From Alistipes sp. (GTDB lineage: Bacteria; Bacteroidota; Bacteroidia; Bacteroidales; Rikenellaceae): a stretch of 32,765 nucleotides of DNA. The notes under the pieces are model-generated. The model was not told the DNA's origin. It made no database searches and worked only from the letters and a program-made list of their open reading frames with translations. Shown here piece by piece: positions 17,964 to 25,457 of this stretch (its first letter is position 1; each line of letters starts with the position of its first letter). Position numbers and translations under genes: made by a program. Where the stretch lies: NCBI GenBank assembly GCA_017630735.1, contig JAGBUS010000047.1:1-32765 (forward strand), read 5' to 3'.

Positions 17964-18101
17964 GAAACTTTGCAAATATTTTACCCTCGCTAAATCATTG
18001 AGCCGAAGATAAAATCACAAAGCATGCACTACAACCACAAAATTCACACTCCTTTTAGAACTATTATTGGAATATTTCAGAACAAGAAATTATCGTTAAA
18101 A

Positions 18102-19007
18102 TTACCCTATATTCTCCTTGATTCTGGCAAGTCCTGCGCGTGTCATTGCCGTCTCGCCTGCCAACTTTTCGAACTCCTTATCACTCATGCTCAGCCAAGC
18201 ACCTGAATCAAACGACAGAGGGTTAAATAATGGATCAAACAGAGAGTTTCGATGCTCCGAAGCATGTTGATTAAATGGGCATACATTTTGGCAAGCATCA
18301 CAGCCATATATCCATCCATCTAAATTAATATCCTCCATATCGTCTTTACGCTCGATAGTTCGACAAGAGATACAACGGCTGGTATTTAGCGTTCTACTCT
18401 CAGATATCGCCCCATTTGGGCAACTATCCACACAGCGACGACACGTACCGCAACCAACACCCTCCATAGGCTTATCGTATTCATCAACCTCCTCGCTGAT
18501 AAATAGCTCACCAAGGTGCATCATTGACCCGAAACGAGGATTTACAACCAACGAATTGCGACCTATCCATCCAAGACCTGCTCGCACAGCAAGACTCTTC
18601 TCTGCCACAGGAGCAGAATCGGTAAATGCACGATAGCGCAACCCAGGAGCATACTCCTCCAATCGCTTAGCAACACGCTGAAGCATCTCCTTTATTGTTT
18701 TGTGATAATCTCTGGCGAGAGCATAAGAGGCAATCTTTGTGCGACATTCCTCAGCATAGCCACGACTATAAGGCGATAAGTACGAAACAGCACAAACAAC
18801 AACGCTTCTACACCCCTCAACCAAAAGTTGCGGGTCGAAACGCTTTTCCACGTTACGTTCGAGATACGAGAGTGTAGAGTGTGCGCCACTTAACAACCAC
18901 TCATTGAACAACTTTCGTTCAGCATCCAAAGAGTCGGCAGAAACAACACCTACAAGGTCGAAACCCTCCTCCAAAACGGCGTTTATTAGAACTTTTCGGG
19001 ATATCAT
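18102..19007 (-). CDS. queG: Epoxyqueuosine reductase QueG
   Basis: A 301-residue cobalamin-dependent iron-sulfur enzyme that reduces epoxyqueuosine to queuosine in tRNA, the last step of the modification. The probable catalytic aspartate is D130 in YRAFTDSAPVAEK. The two-cluster ferredoxin region follows: CGTCRRCVDSCP (C186, C189, C192, C196), then C212/C215 and GCDACQNVCPFN (C236, C239, C243). AGLGWIGRNSLV at about 143-154 is another family block. The protein is somewhat shorter than E. coli QueG (about 380), which is usual in Bacteroidetes, where the C-terminal HEAT-like tail is absent. It is transcribed away from the acyl-CoA ligase at 19106. Confidence 0.95.
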   Translation of the reverse strand: MISRKVLINAVLEEGFDLVGVVSADSLDAERKLFNEWLLSGAHSTLSYLERNVEKRFDPQLLVEGCRSVVVCAVSYLSPYSRGYAEECRTKIASYALARDYHKTIKEMLQRVAKRLEEYAPGLRYRAFTDSAPVAEKSLAVRAGLGWIGRNSLVVNPRFGSMMHLGELFISEEVDEYDKPMEGVGCGTCRRCVDSCPNGAISESRTLNTSRCISCRTIERKDDMEDINLDGWIYGCDACQNVCPFNQHASEHRNSLFDPLFNPLSFDSGAWLSMSDKEFEKLAGETAMTRAGLARIKENIG

Positions 19008-19024
19008 TGAAAATTATTTTATGG

Positions 19025-19032
19025 CAAAATTA
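19025..19032 (-). promoter_or_regulatory. Probable -7 box of queG
   Basis: Minus-strand TAATTTTG fits TAnnTTTG and would start transcription near 19021, about 14 nt before the ATG. No good TTTG was found at the expected distance upstream. Confidence 0.4.
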
Positions 19033-19105
19033 GCAAATTTTAATAAATTATTGGTAACTTGCACTCGGTTTGTATAATAAATCGAAAAACCTAAACATTG
19101 AAACT

Positions 19106-20764
19106 ATGATTTTTAACACTCTTTATGAGATAGTTAAGCACAGTATTGAAAAGTTCGCAGACCGTATAGCATTCTCAATGATTGGCGGCGAGGATGTATC
19201 ATACAAGGAGGTTGGCGAGCGTGTTGAGAAGGTTCAGGACATGCTACTTAATGCTGGCGTAGGTGCTGGCGATAAGGTAGTAATCCTCAGTAGCAGCATG
19301 CCAAACTGGGGCGTATCATACTTCGCTGTAACATCAGCAGGTATGGTTGCAGTGCCTATCCTTCCAGACTTCACAGGTGCAGAGCTAGATCTTATCATCG
19401 AGCACTCAGAGGCAAAAGCTATCCTTGTGTCGGATAAGCTTTACACGAAGCTATCGAAAGCCACAGTAGAGAAGATGAACATTGTGATTCGTACTAAGGG
19501 TCTCAATATCATCTCGCAGCGTGTTGAGGAGAGAGCCGAGGCAAAAGTACCACAGCCAGAGGATTTGGCAGTGATTATCTACACCTCAGGAACTACATCG
19601 AAGCCTAAGGGCGTAATGCTCACTCACTACAACATTGCTGCACAGACAACCATCATCCCACCACTCTTCGACTATAATCAGGATGATGTATTGCTCTCTA
19701 TCCTACCACTTGCACACACATACGAGTGTACACTTGGTATGATTTACCCATTCTCTCGTGGCGCACATATACATTACCTCGATCGTCCACCTACCGCATC
19801 GGCACTTATGCCTGCGTTGGCAGCTGTGCGACCTACGGTGATTGCCTCTGTGCCACTTATCATGGAGAAGATATATCGTGGCAAGGTGTTGCCTACATTC
19901 CAGAAGAAGGCAATACTAAGAAAGCTATACAGCTGGGACTGGTCGCGTAAGTTTTTGCACAAGGTTGCCGGCAAGCAGCTTAAGGAGCTCTTTGGTGGTC
20001 GTATGCGTTTCTTTGCTATCGGAGGTGCTAAGTTCGACTCTGAGGCTGAGCGTTTCCTCCTTGAGGCGGGATTCCCATATGGTATTGGCTATGGTCTTAC
20101 TGAGACTGCTCCACTTGTAGCAGGTGCTGTAACCTCAATGGTTCGTATCGGCTCTACAGGTCCTGCACTTCCAGATGTACAGATACGCCTCGATAACGTC
20201 AACCCAGAGACACAGCAGGGCGAGATTGTGGTTAAAACGCCATGTTGCATGCAGGGTTACTACAAGAATGAGGCTGCAACAAAGGAGGCATTTACCGAGG
20301 ATGGATGGTTCCGCACTGGTGATCTCGGCTATATCGCTGAGGATGGCTGGATCTTCATCAAGGGCCGCTTGAAGAATATGATTGTAGGACCATCGGGAGA
20401 GAACATCTACCCTGAGGATATCGAGGAGGTGCTTAATAGCAACCGCTTTGTTGCCGAGTCAGTAGTTACTGAGGAGGATGGCAAGTTGATTGCTCTCGTA
20501 CACTTCGACACCACTGCTTTGGAGGAGGCATACGACGAGTTTAAGCATAAGGTTGCCACAAACGCCGAGCAGGTACAGCTTAAGATGGAGGAGATTAAGC
20601 GCGAGGTTTTGGAATATGTAAACTCTAAGGTTAATCGCTTCTCAAAGATTACAAAGGTTATAGATAACGAAGGTGAGTTTGAGAAGACTCCAACGAAGAA
20701 GATTCGTCGTTATAACCTCGGTAAGAATAAGAATAATGGTGGCGAAAATGCTTCAAACAAATAG
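19106..20764 (+). CDS. Long-chain fatty-acid-CoA ligase (AMP-binding)
   Basis: A protein of 552 residues from the ATG at 19106. It belongs to the acyl-adenylate synthetase family and most likely activates medium or long-chain fatty acids to acyl-CoA at the inner membrane. Motifs: P-loop IIYTSGTTSKPKGVMLTH (157-174), GYGLTETAPL (328-337), WFRTGDLGYIAEDGW and the hinge GRLKNMIVGPSGENIYPEDIEEVL. The lysine-containing end TPTKKIRRYNL supplies the usual catalytic Lys region. An in-frame ATG at 19070 adds 12 residues (MYNKSKNLNIET), but homology begins at MIFNTLYE and the first ATG falls close to a weak -7 box, so 19106 is preferred. It is transcribed alone. Confidence 0.92.
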   Translation: MIFNTLYEIVKHSIEKFADRIAFSMIGGEDVSYKEVGERVEKVQDMLLNAGVGAGDKVVILSSSMPNWGVSYFAVTSAGMVAVPILPDFTGAELDLIIEHSEAKAILVSDKLYTKLSKATVEKMNIVIRTKGLNIISQRVEERAEAKVPQPEDLAVIIYTSGTTSKPKGVMLTHYNIAAQTTIIPPLFDYNQDDVLLSILPLAHTYECTLGMIYPFSRGAHIHYLDRPPTASALMPALAAVRPTVIASVPLIMEKIYRGKVLPTFQKKAILRKLYSWDWSRKFLHKVAGKQLKELFGGRMRFFAIGGAKFDSEAERFLLEAGFPYGIGYGLTETAPLVAGAVTSMVRIGSTGPALPDVQIRLDNVNPETQQGEIVVKTPCCMQGYYKNEAATKEAFTEDGWFRTGDLGYIAEDGWIFIKGRLKNMIVGPSGENIYPEDIEEVLNSNRFVAESVVTEEDGKLIALVHFDTTALEEAYDEFKHKVATNAEQVQLKMEEIKREVLEYVNSKVNRFSKITKVIDNEGEFEKTPTKKIRRYNLGKNKNNGGENASNK

Positions 20765-20789
20765 CATTATCAACACCTTAGATATGTAG

Positions 20790-20827
20790 ACTTTTTGTAG
20801 GGGAAGAGAAATTTCCCCTCAAAAAGT
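20790..20827. repeat. Inverted repeat after the acyl-CoA ligase gene
   Basis: ACTTTTTGtAGGGGAA and TTTCCCCTcAAAAAGT pair over about 15 positions around a 6-nt loop. The stem may end the upstream transcript, although no T run follows on the plus strand. Its right edge touches the -33 box of the tRNA-Thr promoter. Confidence 0.6.
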
Positions 20828-20857
20828 TTGCAGATTAAAAAATCTTATGTACTTTTG
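20827..20857 (+). promoter_or_regulatory. Promoter of tRNA-Thr
   Basis: TTTG at 20827-20830, 19 nt, then TACTTTTG at 20850-20857. The -33 region TTTGCAGATTAAAAAA is the same as at tRNA-Asn (2087). Confidence 0.8.
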
Positions 20858-20888
20858 TGCGCTCTTAAAAGGAGTAGGGTTTATTAAT

Positions 20889-20960
<72 letters not shown>

Positions 20961-20962
20961 CA

Positions 20963-20998
20963 TGAGGGATAGCCGAAAGGTTATCCCTTATTTTGTTT
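20963..20998. terminator. Terminator hairpin of tRNA-Thr, overlapping the end of glycerate kinase
   Basis: AGGGATAgCC, loop GAAA, GGtTATCCCT, followed by TATTTTGTTTAT on the plus strand. The convergent glycerate kinase stop codon (20981-20983) lies inside the right arm, so the same DNA encodes the last two residues of that protein. Confidence 0.8.
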
Positions 20999-22117
20999 AT
21001 TATTTGCCACTTGACGACCTACTGCATGTAGATTCTCTCGTGCTACCGAGGGCTGCATAGCCTCACTGAGGGGCATACTATCTGGGGTGGCAGCATAGAT
21101 TGCCTTAAAGAGGCTCGACCGAAGCTCGTCGCACCACGCAACACCACCACCCACAGCAATACAATCCACGCCATGTTGCTCTGCGCGACGAAGCACACCC
21201 GATGGTGCTTTACCCATAAGTGTCTGTGCATCGATACGTCCCTCGCCCGTAACTACGAGTGTAGCACCCTCCAACGAAGCATCAAAGTGAATAGTATCAA
21301 GAAGTAGCTCAATGCCAGACGTTAGGTATCGCCCCATAAACGCTACAAAAGCATACCCCACACCTCCAGCAGCACCTACGCCCGCAACATCCGAAGCTTC
21401 ATAACTACAATAGTCGTTGCCTAACTCGGCATAGTGTTTAAGTGCGCTATCCAAACGCGCTACCATAGCATCATCAGCACCCTTCTGCGGAGCATAGACA
21501 TACGACGCACCACGCGCGCCATATAGCGGATTATCGACATCCACAGCCACAGATATCTCGATATTCCTCAACACTATATCAACATCCTTATCAGAGACTT
21601 TTACGGCGTGCTCAAGAATATCAATTGAGCGCGTAAGCTCCTCGCCCACTGCATCATAGAAACGATATCCCAAGGCACGTAACATTCCTGCACCGCCATC
21701 CGTTGTGGCACTACCTCCAAGTCCCACAATTATACGTCTGCAACCGCGCGTTACGGCATCAAGGATAAGCTCGCCAGTGCCATAGGTCGTAGCAAGAAGA
21801 GGATTACGCTCCTCAGGCGCGAGGAGTGTTAACCCCGAAGCTGAGGCAAGAGATATTACCGCCATCTCGTTATCCACAATGGTATATCGCGCAACTATGG
21901 TACGACCCAACGGGTCTGATACCCTACACTCCACAATCTCGCCACCACGTGCCGCGGTGATGGCATCGGAAAATCCCTCGCCACCATCGGAAATTGAGAA
22001 TATACGAATATCAGCATCGGGCGCAACGTCACGATAGCCCAACGCAAAAGCCTCGCCAGCCTCCATAGAGCTTAGCGAGCCCTTAAACGAGTCAAATGCC
22101 ACAACAATTTTATCCAT
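20981..22117 (-). CDS. Glycerate kinase (GarK/GlxK type)
   Basis: A protein of 378 residues from the ATG at 22117, of the glycerate kinase type 1 family, which phosphorylates D-glycerate to 2-phosphoglycerate (3-phosphoglycerate in some members). The N-terminus MDKIVVAFDSFKGSLSS and ISDGGEGFSDAI (about 39-50) are the family signatures; GLGGSATTDGGAGMLRALG (about 133-151) and GEGRIDAQTLMGKAPSGV (about 282-299) complete the active-site glycine loops. An upstream in-frame ATG at 22138 would add seven residues (MLHYLCA) but overlaps a perfect -7 box, so MDKIV is the real start. It is convergent with tRNA-Thr. Confidence 0.94.
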   Translation of the reverse strand: MDKIVVAFDSFKGSLSSMEAGEAFALGYRDVAPDADIRIFSISDGGEGFSDAITAARGGEIVECRVSDPLGRTIVARYTIVDNEMAVISLASASGLTLLAPEERNPLLATTYGTGELILDAVTRGCRRIIVGLGGSATTDGGAGMLRALGYRFYDAVGEELTRSIDILEHAVKVSDKDVDIVLRNIEISVAVDVDNPLYGARGASYVYAPQKGADDAMVARLDSALKHYAELGNDYCSYEASDVAGVGAAGGVGYAFVAFMGRYLTSGIELLLDTIHFDASLEGATLVVTGEGRIDAQTLMGKAPSGVLRRAEQHGVDCIAVGGGVAWCDELRSSLFKAIYAATPDSMPLSEAMQPSVARENLHAVGRQVANNKQNKG

Positions 22118-22121
22118 AGCA

Positions 22122-22129
22122 CAAAGATA
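22122..22129 (-). promoter_or_regulatory. -7 box abutting the glycerate kinase start codon
   Basis: Minus-strand TATCTTTG ends four bases before the ATG, so transcription would start at or next to the A of the start codon, giving a leaderless message. No matching TTTG is visible 19-21 nt upstream, which lowers confidence. Confidence 0.45.
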
Positions 22130-22220
22130 GTGTAACACGGCGACATACCAGTTACGATGTCAAAGATACACAAAAAGTGACGATATTTCAACTTAGGAGG
22201 TTGTCATTTATTAAGGAGCA

Positions 22221-22290
22221 ATAGGTATTTATAAAGATGGATAGGTATAATGGGTAAAAAATCGCCTATAACTACCCATAAATACCTATC
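22221..22290. repeat. ATAGGTAT direct and inverted repeats downstream of the terminase
   Basis: ATAGGTAT occurs at 22221 and 22241 and inverted at 22282. GATAGGTATAATGGGTA (22240-22256) pairs with TACCCATAAATACCTATC (22273-22290) with one gap. It could be a terminator, a protein-binding site or a remnant of an attachment site. Nothing else is seen in the gap 22139-22312. Confidence 0.5.
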
Positions 22291-22312
22291 ATTCACTATA
22301 ACCACAGCGCAC

Positions 22313-23764
22313 TTAGATAAAGCGTGCGCGTTGCCAGCGGCTACCGTTTGAGGTGGTTATCTCGCGCTCGACAACGCCGGTGAGTGCATCGGCAGCATCG
22401 TCATGGCGGTTAGCGCGAAACAAGCGGCGGTAGGTGACAAGATGCTGATAGAACTCGGACCAACGAAGATGCCAATCCTCAGGCATACGCACATTATGCA
22501 GAACCGTAGCCGAATTGGAGAGGATGCGCGCCTCCTTATTACCGCTCTGGTGGAACCACTCTACACGTGTGCGAGGGGCAAGGCGTTGCAGTGCTCGCGC
22601 AAAGCCACGACCTCCATTATTACTCTCGACATAGGCATAGCGAGTATCGGAACGCTCAAACATCGAAGCAACAAGGCTCTCGGTAAGCTCCATAGGCTCC
22701 TGGGTATAGACTATATCGGTGATATATATCACACCATCCATATCCACAACATAGGCGATAGAGCAGAGGTAGTCACCACCAGTATCTGCCGTATCGGTAT
22801 AGCTCGCGCGAGTGACGATATCGCGCGGAAGCTCGGAATATGTCCGAAAGCCATCGCCATAAAGGAGACCCTCGCGTGTGGTGGGGTGACCCTGATACAT
22901 AGCCTCGAAGCGCACGGCATCCAAGCGACGCTTAGCCTGGAGTAGCTCGACGCTCTGCTGTTCGGGCCACAGAGCCTCGCCCATCTGTCGCGGGTCGAGG
23001 TCGTTGGGTGGTGTAGCCTTAAGTGCCTCAAAATTCAGCACAAGCCACTCATCGCTCCCAACATCGTCGATATCACTCATAGAGGTCATAACACGGCATG
23101 GCTCCGTGCGACAGAGCGTGCCAATAAGATCCTCCTCGTGCCAGCGCGTGAAGACTATCAACTCGCGCGAAGCATTGTGCATACGCGTGCGAACAACAGA
23201 GGTATACCACTCCCAGCAATTCTCTCGCACAACAGGCGACTGAGCCTCCATAGCATCCTTATAGAGGTCATCGAGGATAAAACAGTCGACGCGGTTGCCC
23301 GTGAGTGAGCCCTCGCGACCTACACTTATAAGCTCCCCCTTATAACCGATAATCTCAACCTCATCCGAAGTACGGATATAACCTGCAGGTTTAGCACCCT
23401 GCTTAATGGTGGTATCGGGAAAAATCTCGCTATACTCCCTCGACTCCAAGATACGTTGAACACGTCGATTGAACTTCGACGCGAGTGTTCCAGAGTAGGA
23501 AGCAATAGCTATACGCATATCGGGATCAAGTCCGAGCATATAGGCAGGTAGCAGCGTGGTGGCTCCGACACTCTTGCCATGTTGCGGTGGCACAGTGACA
23601 ATCAACTTGCGAATACGACCACGCGCGTATGCCTCCAATACAGCATAATAGGTACGATGAAAAGGTGTCATCTCAAGAAACGGATAGACGCTCATCGCAA
23701 ACTCCTCAAATGAGGGTATGGCACGCTCCGCACCACACACCTCGCCAACCTTACTACTCTTCAT
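22313..23764 (-). CDS. Phage-type terminase large subunit (orphan)
   Basis: A protein of 483 residues from the ATG at 23764. The ATPase domain has VPPQHGKS (Walker A, 58-65), ASYSGTLASKFNRRVQ, and CFILDDLY (Walker B, 161-168), then the coupling-like FTRWHEEDL (205-213). The RNase H-like nuclease domain keeps its acidic residues: YTDTADTGGDY (D324/D327), YAYVESNNGG (E380) and HDDAADALTG (D455/D456). It is full length with no sign of decay, yet there is no portal, capsid, protease or tail gene on either side. Base composition looks clearly more GC-rich than its neighbours. The start overlaps the end of the upstream 100-residue gene by 11 bp, so the two are translationally linked. A TTG six bases upstream is a less likely start. 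It may be a prophage remnant or a domesticated DNA-packaging motor. Confidence 0.9.
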   Translation of the reverse strand: MKSSKVGEVCGAERAIPSFEEFAMSVYPFLEMTPFHRTYYAVLEAYARGRIRKLIVTVPPQHGKSVGATTLLPAYMLGLDPDMRIAIASYSGTLASKFNRRVQRILESREYSEIFPDTTIKQGAKPAGYIRTSDEVEIIGYKGELISVGREGSLTGNRVDCFILDDLYKDAMEAQSPVVRENCWEWYTSVVRTRMHNASRELIVFTRWHEEDLIGTLCRTEPCRVMTSMSDIDDVGSDEWLVLNFEALKATPPNDLDPRQMGEALWPEQQSVELLQAKRRLDAVRFEAMYQGHPTTREGLLYGDGFRTYSELPRDIVTRASYTDTADTGGDYLCSIAYVVDMDGVIYITDIVYTQEPMELTESLVASMFERSDTRYAYVESNNGGRGFARALQRLAPRTRVEWFHQSGNKEARILSNSATVLHNVRMPEDWHLRWSEFYQHLVTYRRLFRANRHDDAADALTGVVEREITTSNGSRWQRARFI

Positions 23765-24056
23765 CGCCAAGTAATAACAAATTTATCATCTCACGAAATG
23801 AAAAATCGTTCGTCACCTCATCGCCGCCAATCGTGGTCGACATCTCCCACCACACAGGAGTAACCCTTACAACAACATCCTTAGGCAAATCACCGCCCTG
23901 AATAGTATTGCGATGCACTACAACAGTAGTCCTCAACCTGCAACACACCTCATCATCATAACACAAGACTACCCCACTGAAGAAATCTCGGTCTCCAATA
24001 ACCTCCATCAATCGCTCAGCAACCTGAAGATAAACATCATTTGAAAATTCGTACAT
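23754..24056 (-). CDS. Unknown 100-residue protein upstream of the terminase
   Basis: I do not recognise this protein. It is 100 residues, acidic, with no signal peptide or membrane helix. The middle reads as beta strands (FSGVVLCYDDEVCCRLRTTVVVHRN, then VVVRVTPVWWEM), and it ends with NDFSFREMINLLLLGDEE. It overlaps the terminase gene by 11 bp and is divergent from the CI/LexA-like repressor, so it is probably coexpressed with the terminase under that repressor. A small terminase subunit is the obvious guess from position, but no DNA-binding helix-turn-helix is visible, so that is not supported by sequence. Confidence 0.7.
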   Translation of the reverse strand: MYEFSNDVYLQVAERLMEVIGDRDFFSGVVLCYDDEVCCRLRTTVVVHRNTIQGGDLPKDVVVRVTPVWWEMSTTIGGDEVTNDFSFREMINLLLLGDEE

Positions 24057-24100
24057 AACTGATTAATTAGGGTTTATTAATTAAATTTTTTGTCTCAAAC

Positions 24101-24132
24101 CTTGCAACTATAAAATAAATTGCTTAACTTTG
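24101..24132 (+). promoter_or_regulatory. Promoter of the CI/LexA-like repressor
   Basis: CTTG (24101-24104), about 20 nt, then a perfect TAACTTTG at 24125-24132. The leader would be about 68 nt. A small inverted repeat overlaps the -7 box (next entry). Confidence 0.75.
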
Positions 24133-24142
24133 CACAACAAAG
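24128..24142. promoter_or_regulatory. Possible repressor operator over the -7 box
   Basis: CTTTG, 5 nt, CAAAG is a perfect 5-bp inverted repeat covering the end of the -7 box and the start of transcription of the repressor gene. Such a position suits autorepression, but the repeat is short and could be chance. Confidence 0.3.
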
Positions 24143-24205
24143 ATATATTCAATAATTTATCTTGTCAATAGTTTTGTACAATTATTTAATATAATATTTT
24201 CTTAT

Positions 24206-24886
24206 ATGGAGACGATAGGGCAGCGATTGAGACTTATACGTAAAGAGTTAAATATGACGCAAGAGCAACTGGCTCAGCATCTTGGCATAGGCAAAGCAGC
24301 TCTCTCGATGATTGAAACAGGAAAGGCTGGACTATCAACACGCAATAGAAACATCCTTGTTCAGGATTTTAACACCAACCCTGAGTGGATTGACAACGGA
24401 AAAGGTAAAATGTTTAACGCAGAGCCTGACTTCACGCCATATACTCACCGTACAGATAAGTCGCTTCCACTGCAGAGCGTTCCACTATACTCGATTGAGG
24501 GAACAGCAGGTTTAGTACCTATCTTTGCAGAGGGATCAACTGCTCAGCCAATAAACTATATTCACATACCAAACCTTCCAAAGTGCGATGGCGCAATATA
24601 TGTTGTTGGCGATTCGATGTACCCTTTGCTCAAGAGTGGCGATATCATTCTTTACAAGCAGTTGCGCGATGTGAGAGATGTATTTTGGGGTGATATGTAT
24701 CTCCTTTCGATAGATATGGATGGCGAGGAGTATATAACAGTTAAGTATGTTCAAAAGTCAGAGCACGAGGGATATATCCGACTCGTAAGCCAGAATCAGC
24801 ACCACGCCGACAAGGAGATTGAGGTAAGCCGCATACGCGCAATCGCACTTATCAAAGCGTCGGTTCGTATGCATACAATCGGGTAA
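24206..24886 (+). CDS. XRE-S24 family CI/LexA-like self-cleaving repressor
   Basis: A 226-residue protein. Residues 3-60 are an XRE-type helix-turn-helix (IGQRLRLIRKELNMTQEQLAQHLGIGKAALSMIETGK). Residues about 95-215 are an S24 peptidase domain with the catalytic Ser137 (VVGDSMYPLL) and Lys180 (EYITVKYV). A probable self-cleavage bond Ala101-Gly102 lies in EGTAGLVP; the spacing of 35 residues from the cleavage Gly to the Ser is that of LexA. DNA damage sensed through RecA is therefore a plausible inducer. It is divergent from the 100-residue/terminase pair. It could instead be a host regulator of the same fold. A strong terminator follows. Confidence 0.9.
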   Translation: METIGQRLRLIRKELNMTQEQLAQHLGIGKAALSMIETGKAGLSTRNRNILVQDFNTNPEWIDNGKGKMFNAEPDFTPYTHRTDKSLPLQSVPLYSIEGTAGLVPIFAEGSTAQPINYIHIPNLPKCDGAIYVVGDSMYPLLKSGDIILYKQLRDVRDVFWGDMYLLSIDMDGEEYITVKYVQKSEHEGYIRLVSQNQHHADKEIEVSRIRAIALIKASVRMHTIG

Positions 24887-24912
24887 TGATTTAGAAAGAG
24901 TAATAAGCAATA

Positions 24913-24946
24913 AAAATGGTGTTAAACAGATGTTTAACACCATTTT
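24913..24946. terminator. Bidirectional terminator between repressor and folA
   Basis: AAAATGGTGTTAAACA, 2-nt loop, TGTTTAACACCATTTT is a perfect 16-bp stem with A/T ends between two convergent genes. Confidence 0.88.
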
Positions 24947-24962
24947 ACAATATTATAAATCT

Positions 24963-25445
24963 CTACTTTTTATCGTAGACCAAGAACGCAAATGGCGACT
25001 CATACTCCTCGCCACGTTCAAAACACTCCTCCTTAACCAAGGTCCACTTACTATAATCAATCTCTGGGAACGAGGTATCGCCCTCATAATCTCGCTCTAC
25101 GCGTGTGATATACATTCTGTCAGCAATATCCAACGACTGAGCATATATCTGAGCACCACCCATGATGAATATCTCCTCATCACCCTCAGCCATAGAGATA
25201 GCCTCCTCAAGTGAGTGTGCCGTGAATGCACCCTCAAACTCAACATCAGAGCGCGTAATAACAATATTCTTACGCTTAGGCAATGGCTTAGAACCCAACG
25301 ACTCAAATGTTTTACGACCCATAATCACAGGATGACCAGATGTCGTCGTGCGGAAGAAGCGCATATCCTCCTTTATATGCCACAACAGCGAATTCTTATC
25401 GCCAATTGTGCCGTTCTGTGCAATTGCAACAATTATGCTTATCAT
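24963..25445 (-). CDS. folA: Dihydrofolate reductase
   Basis: A 160-residue enzyme making tetrahydrofolate from dihydrofolate with NADPH. Family motifs: IVAIAQNGTIGDKNSLLWHIKEDMRFFR (5-32, with the substrate-binding acidic residue in KEDM), HPVIMGRKTFES, and EEIFIMGGAQIYAQSL, the NADPH-binding GG turn. Length is normal. It lies 12 bp after thyA, the usual pairing, since thymidylate synthase turns methylene-THF into dihydrofolate that FolA recycles. It is the last gene of the unit. Confidence 0.97.
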   Translation of the reverse strand: MISIIVAIAQNGTIGDKNSLLWHIKEDMRFFRTTTSGHPVIMGRKTFESLGSKPLPKRKNIVITRSDVEFEGAFTAHSLEEAISMAEGDEEIFIMGGAQIYAQSLDIADRMYITRVERDYEGDTSFPEIDYSKWTLVKEECFERGEEYESPFAFLVYDKK

Positions 25446-25457
25446 ATCAGTAATCTT

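Noticed and set aside
19070-19105. Upstream ATG of the acyl-CoA ligase
   Set aside because: It lies next to a possible -7 box and adds 12 residues with no homology; MIFNTLYE fits the family start.
22313-24886. Complete prophage
   Set aside because: Only terminase, one unknown gene and a repressor are present; core metabolic genes flank both sides directly and there is no integrase, capsid, portal or tail gene.
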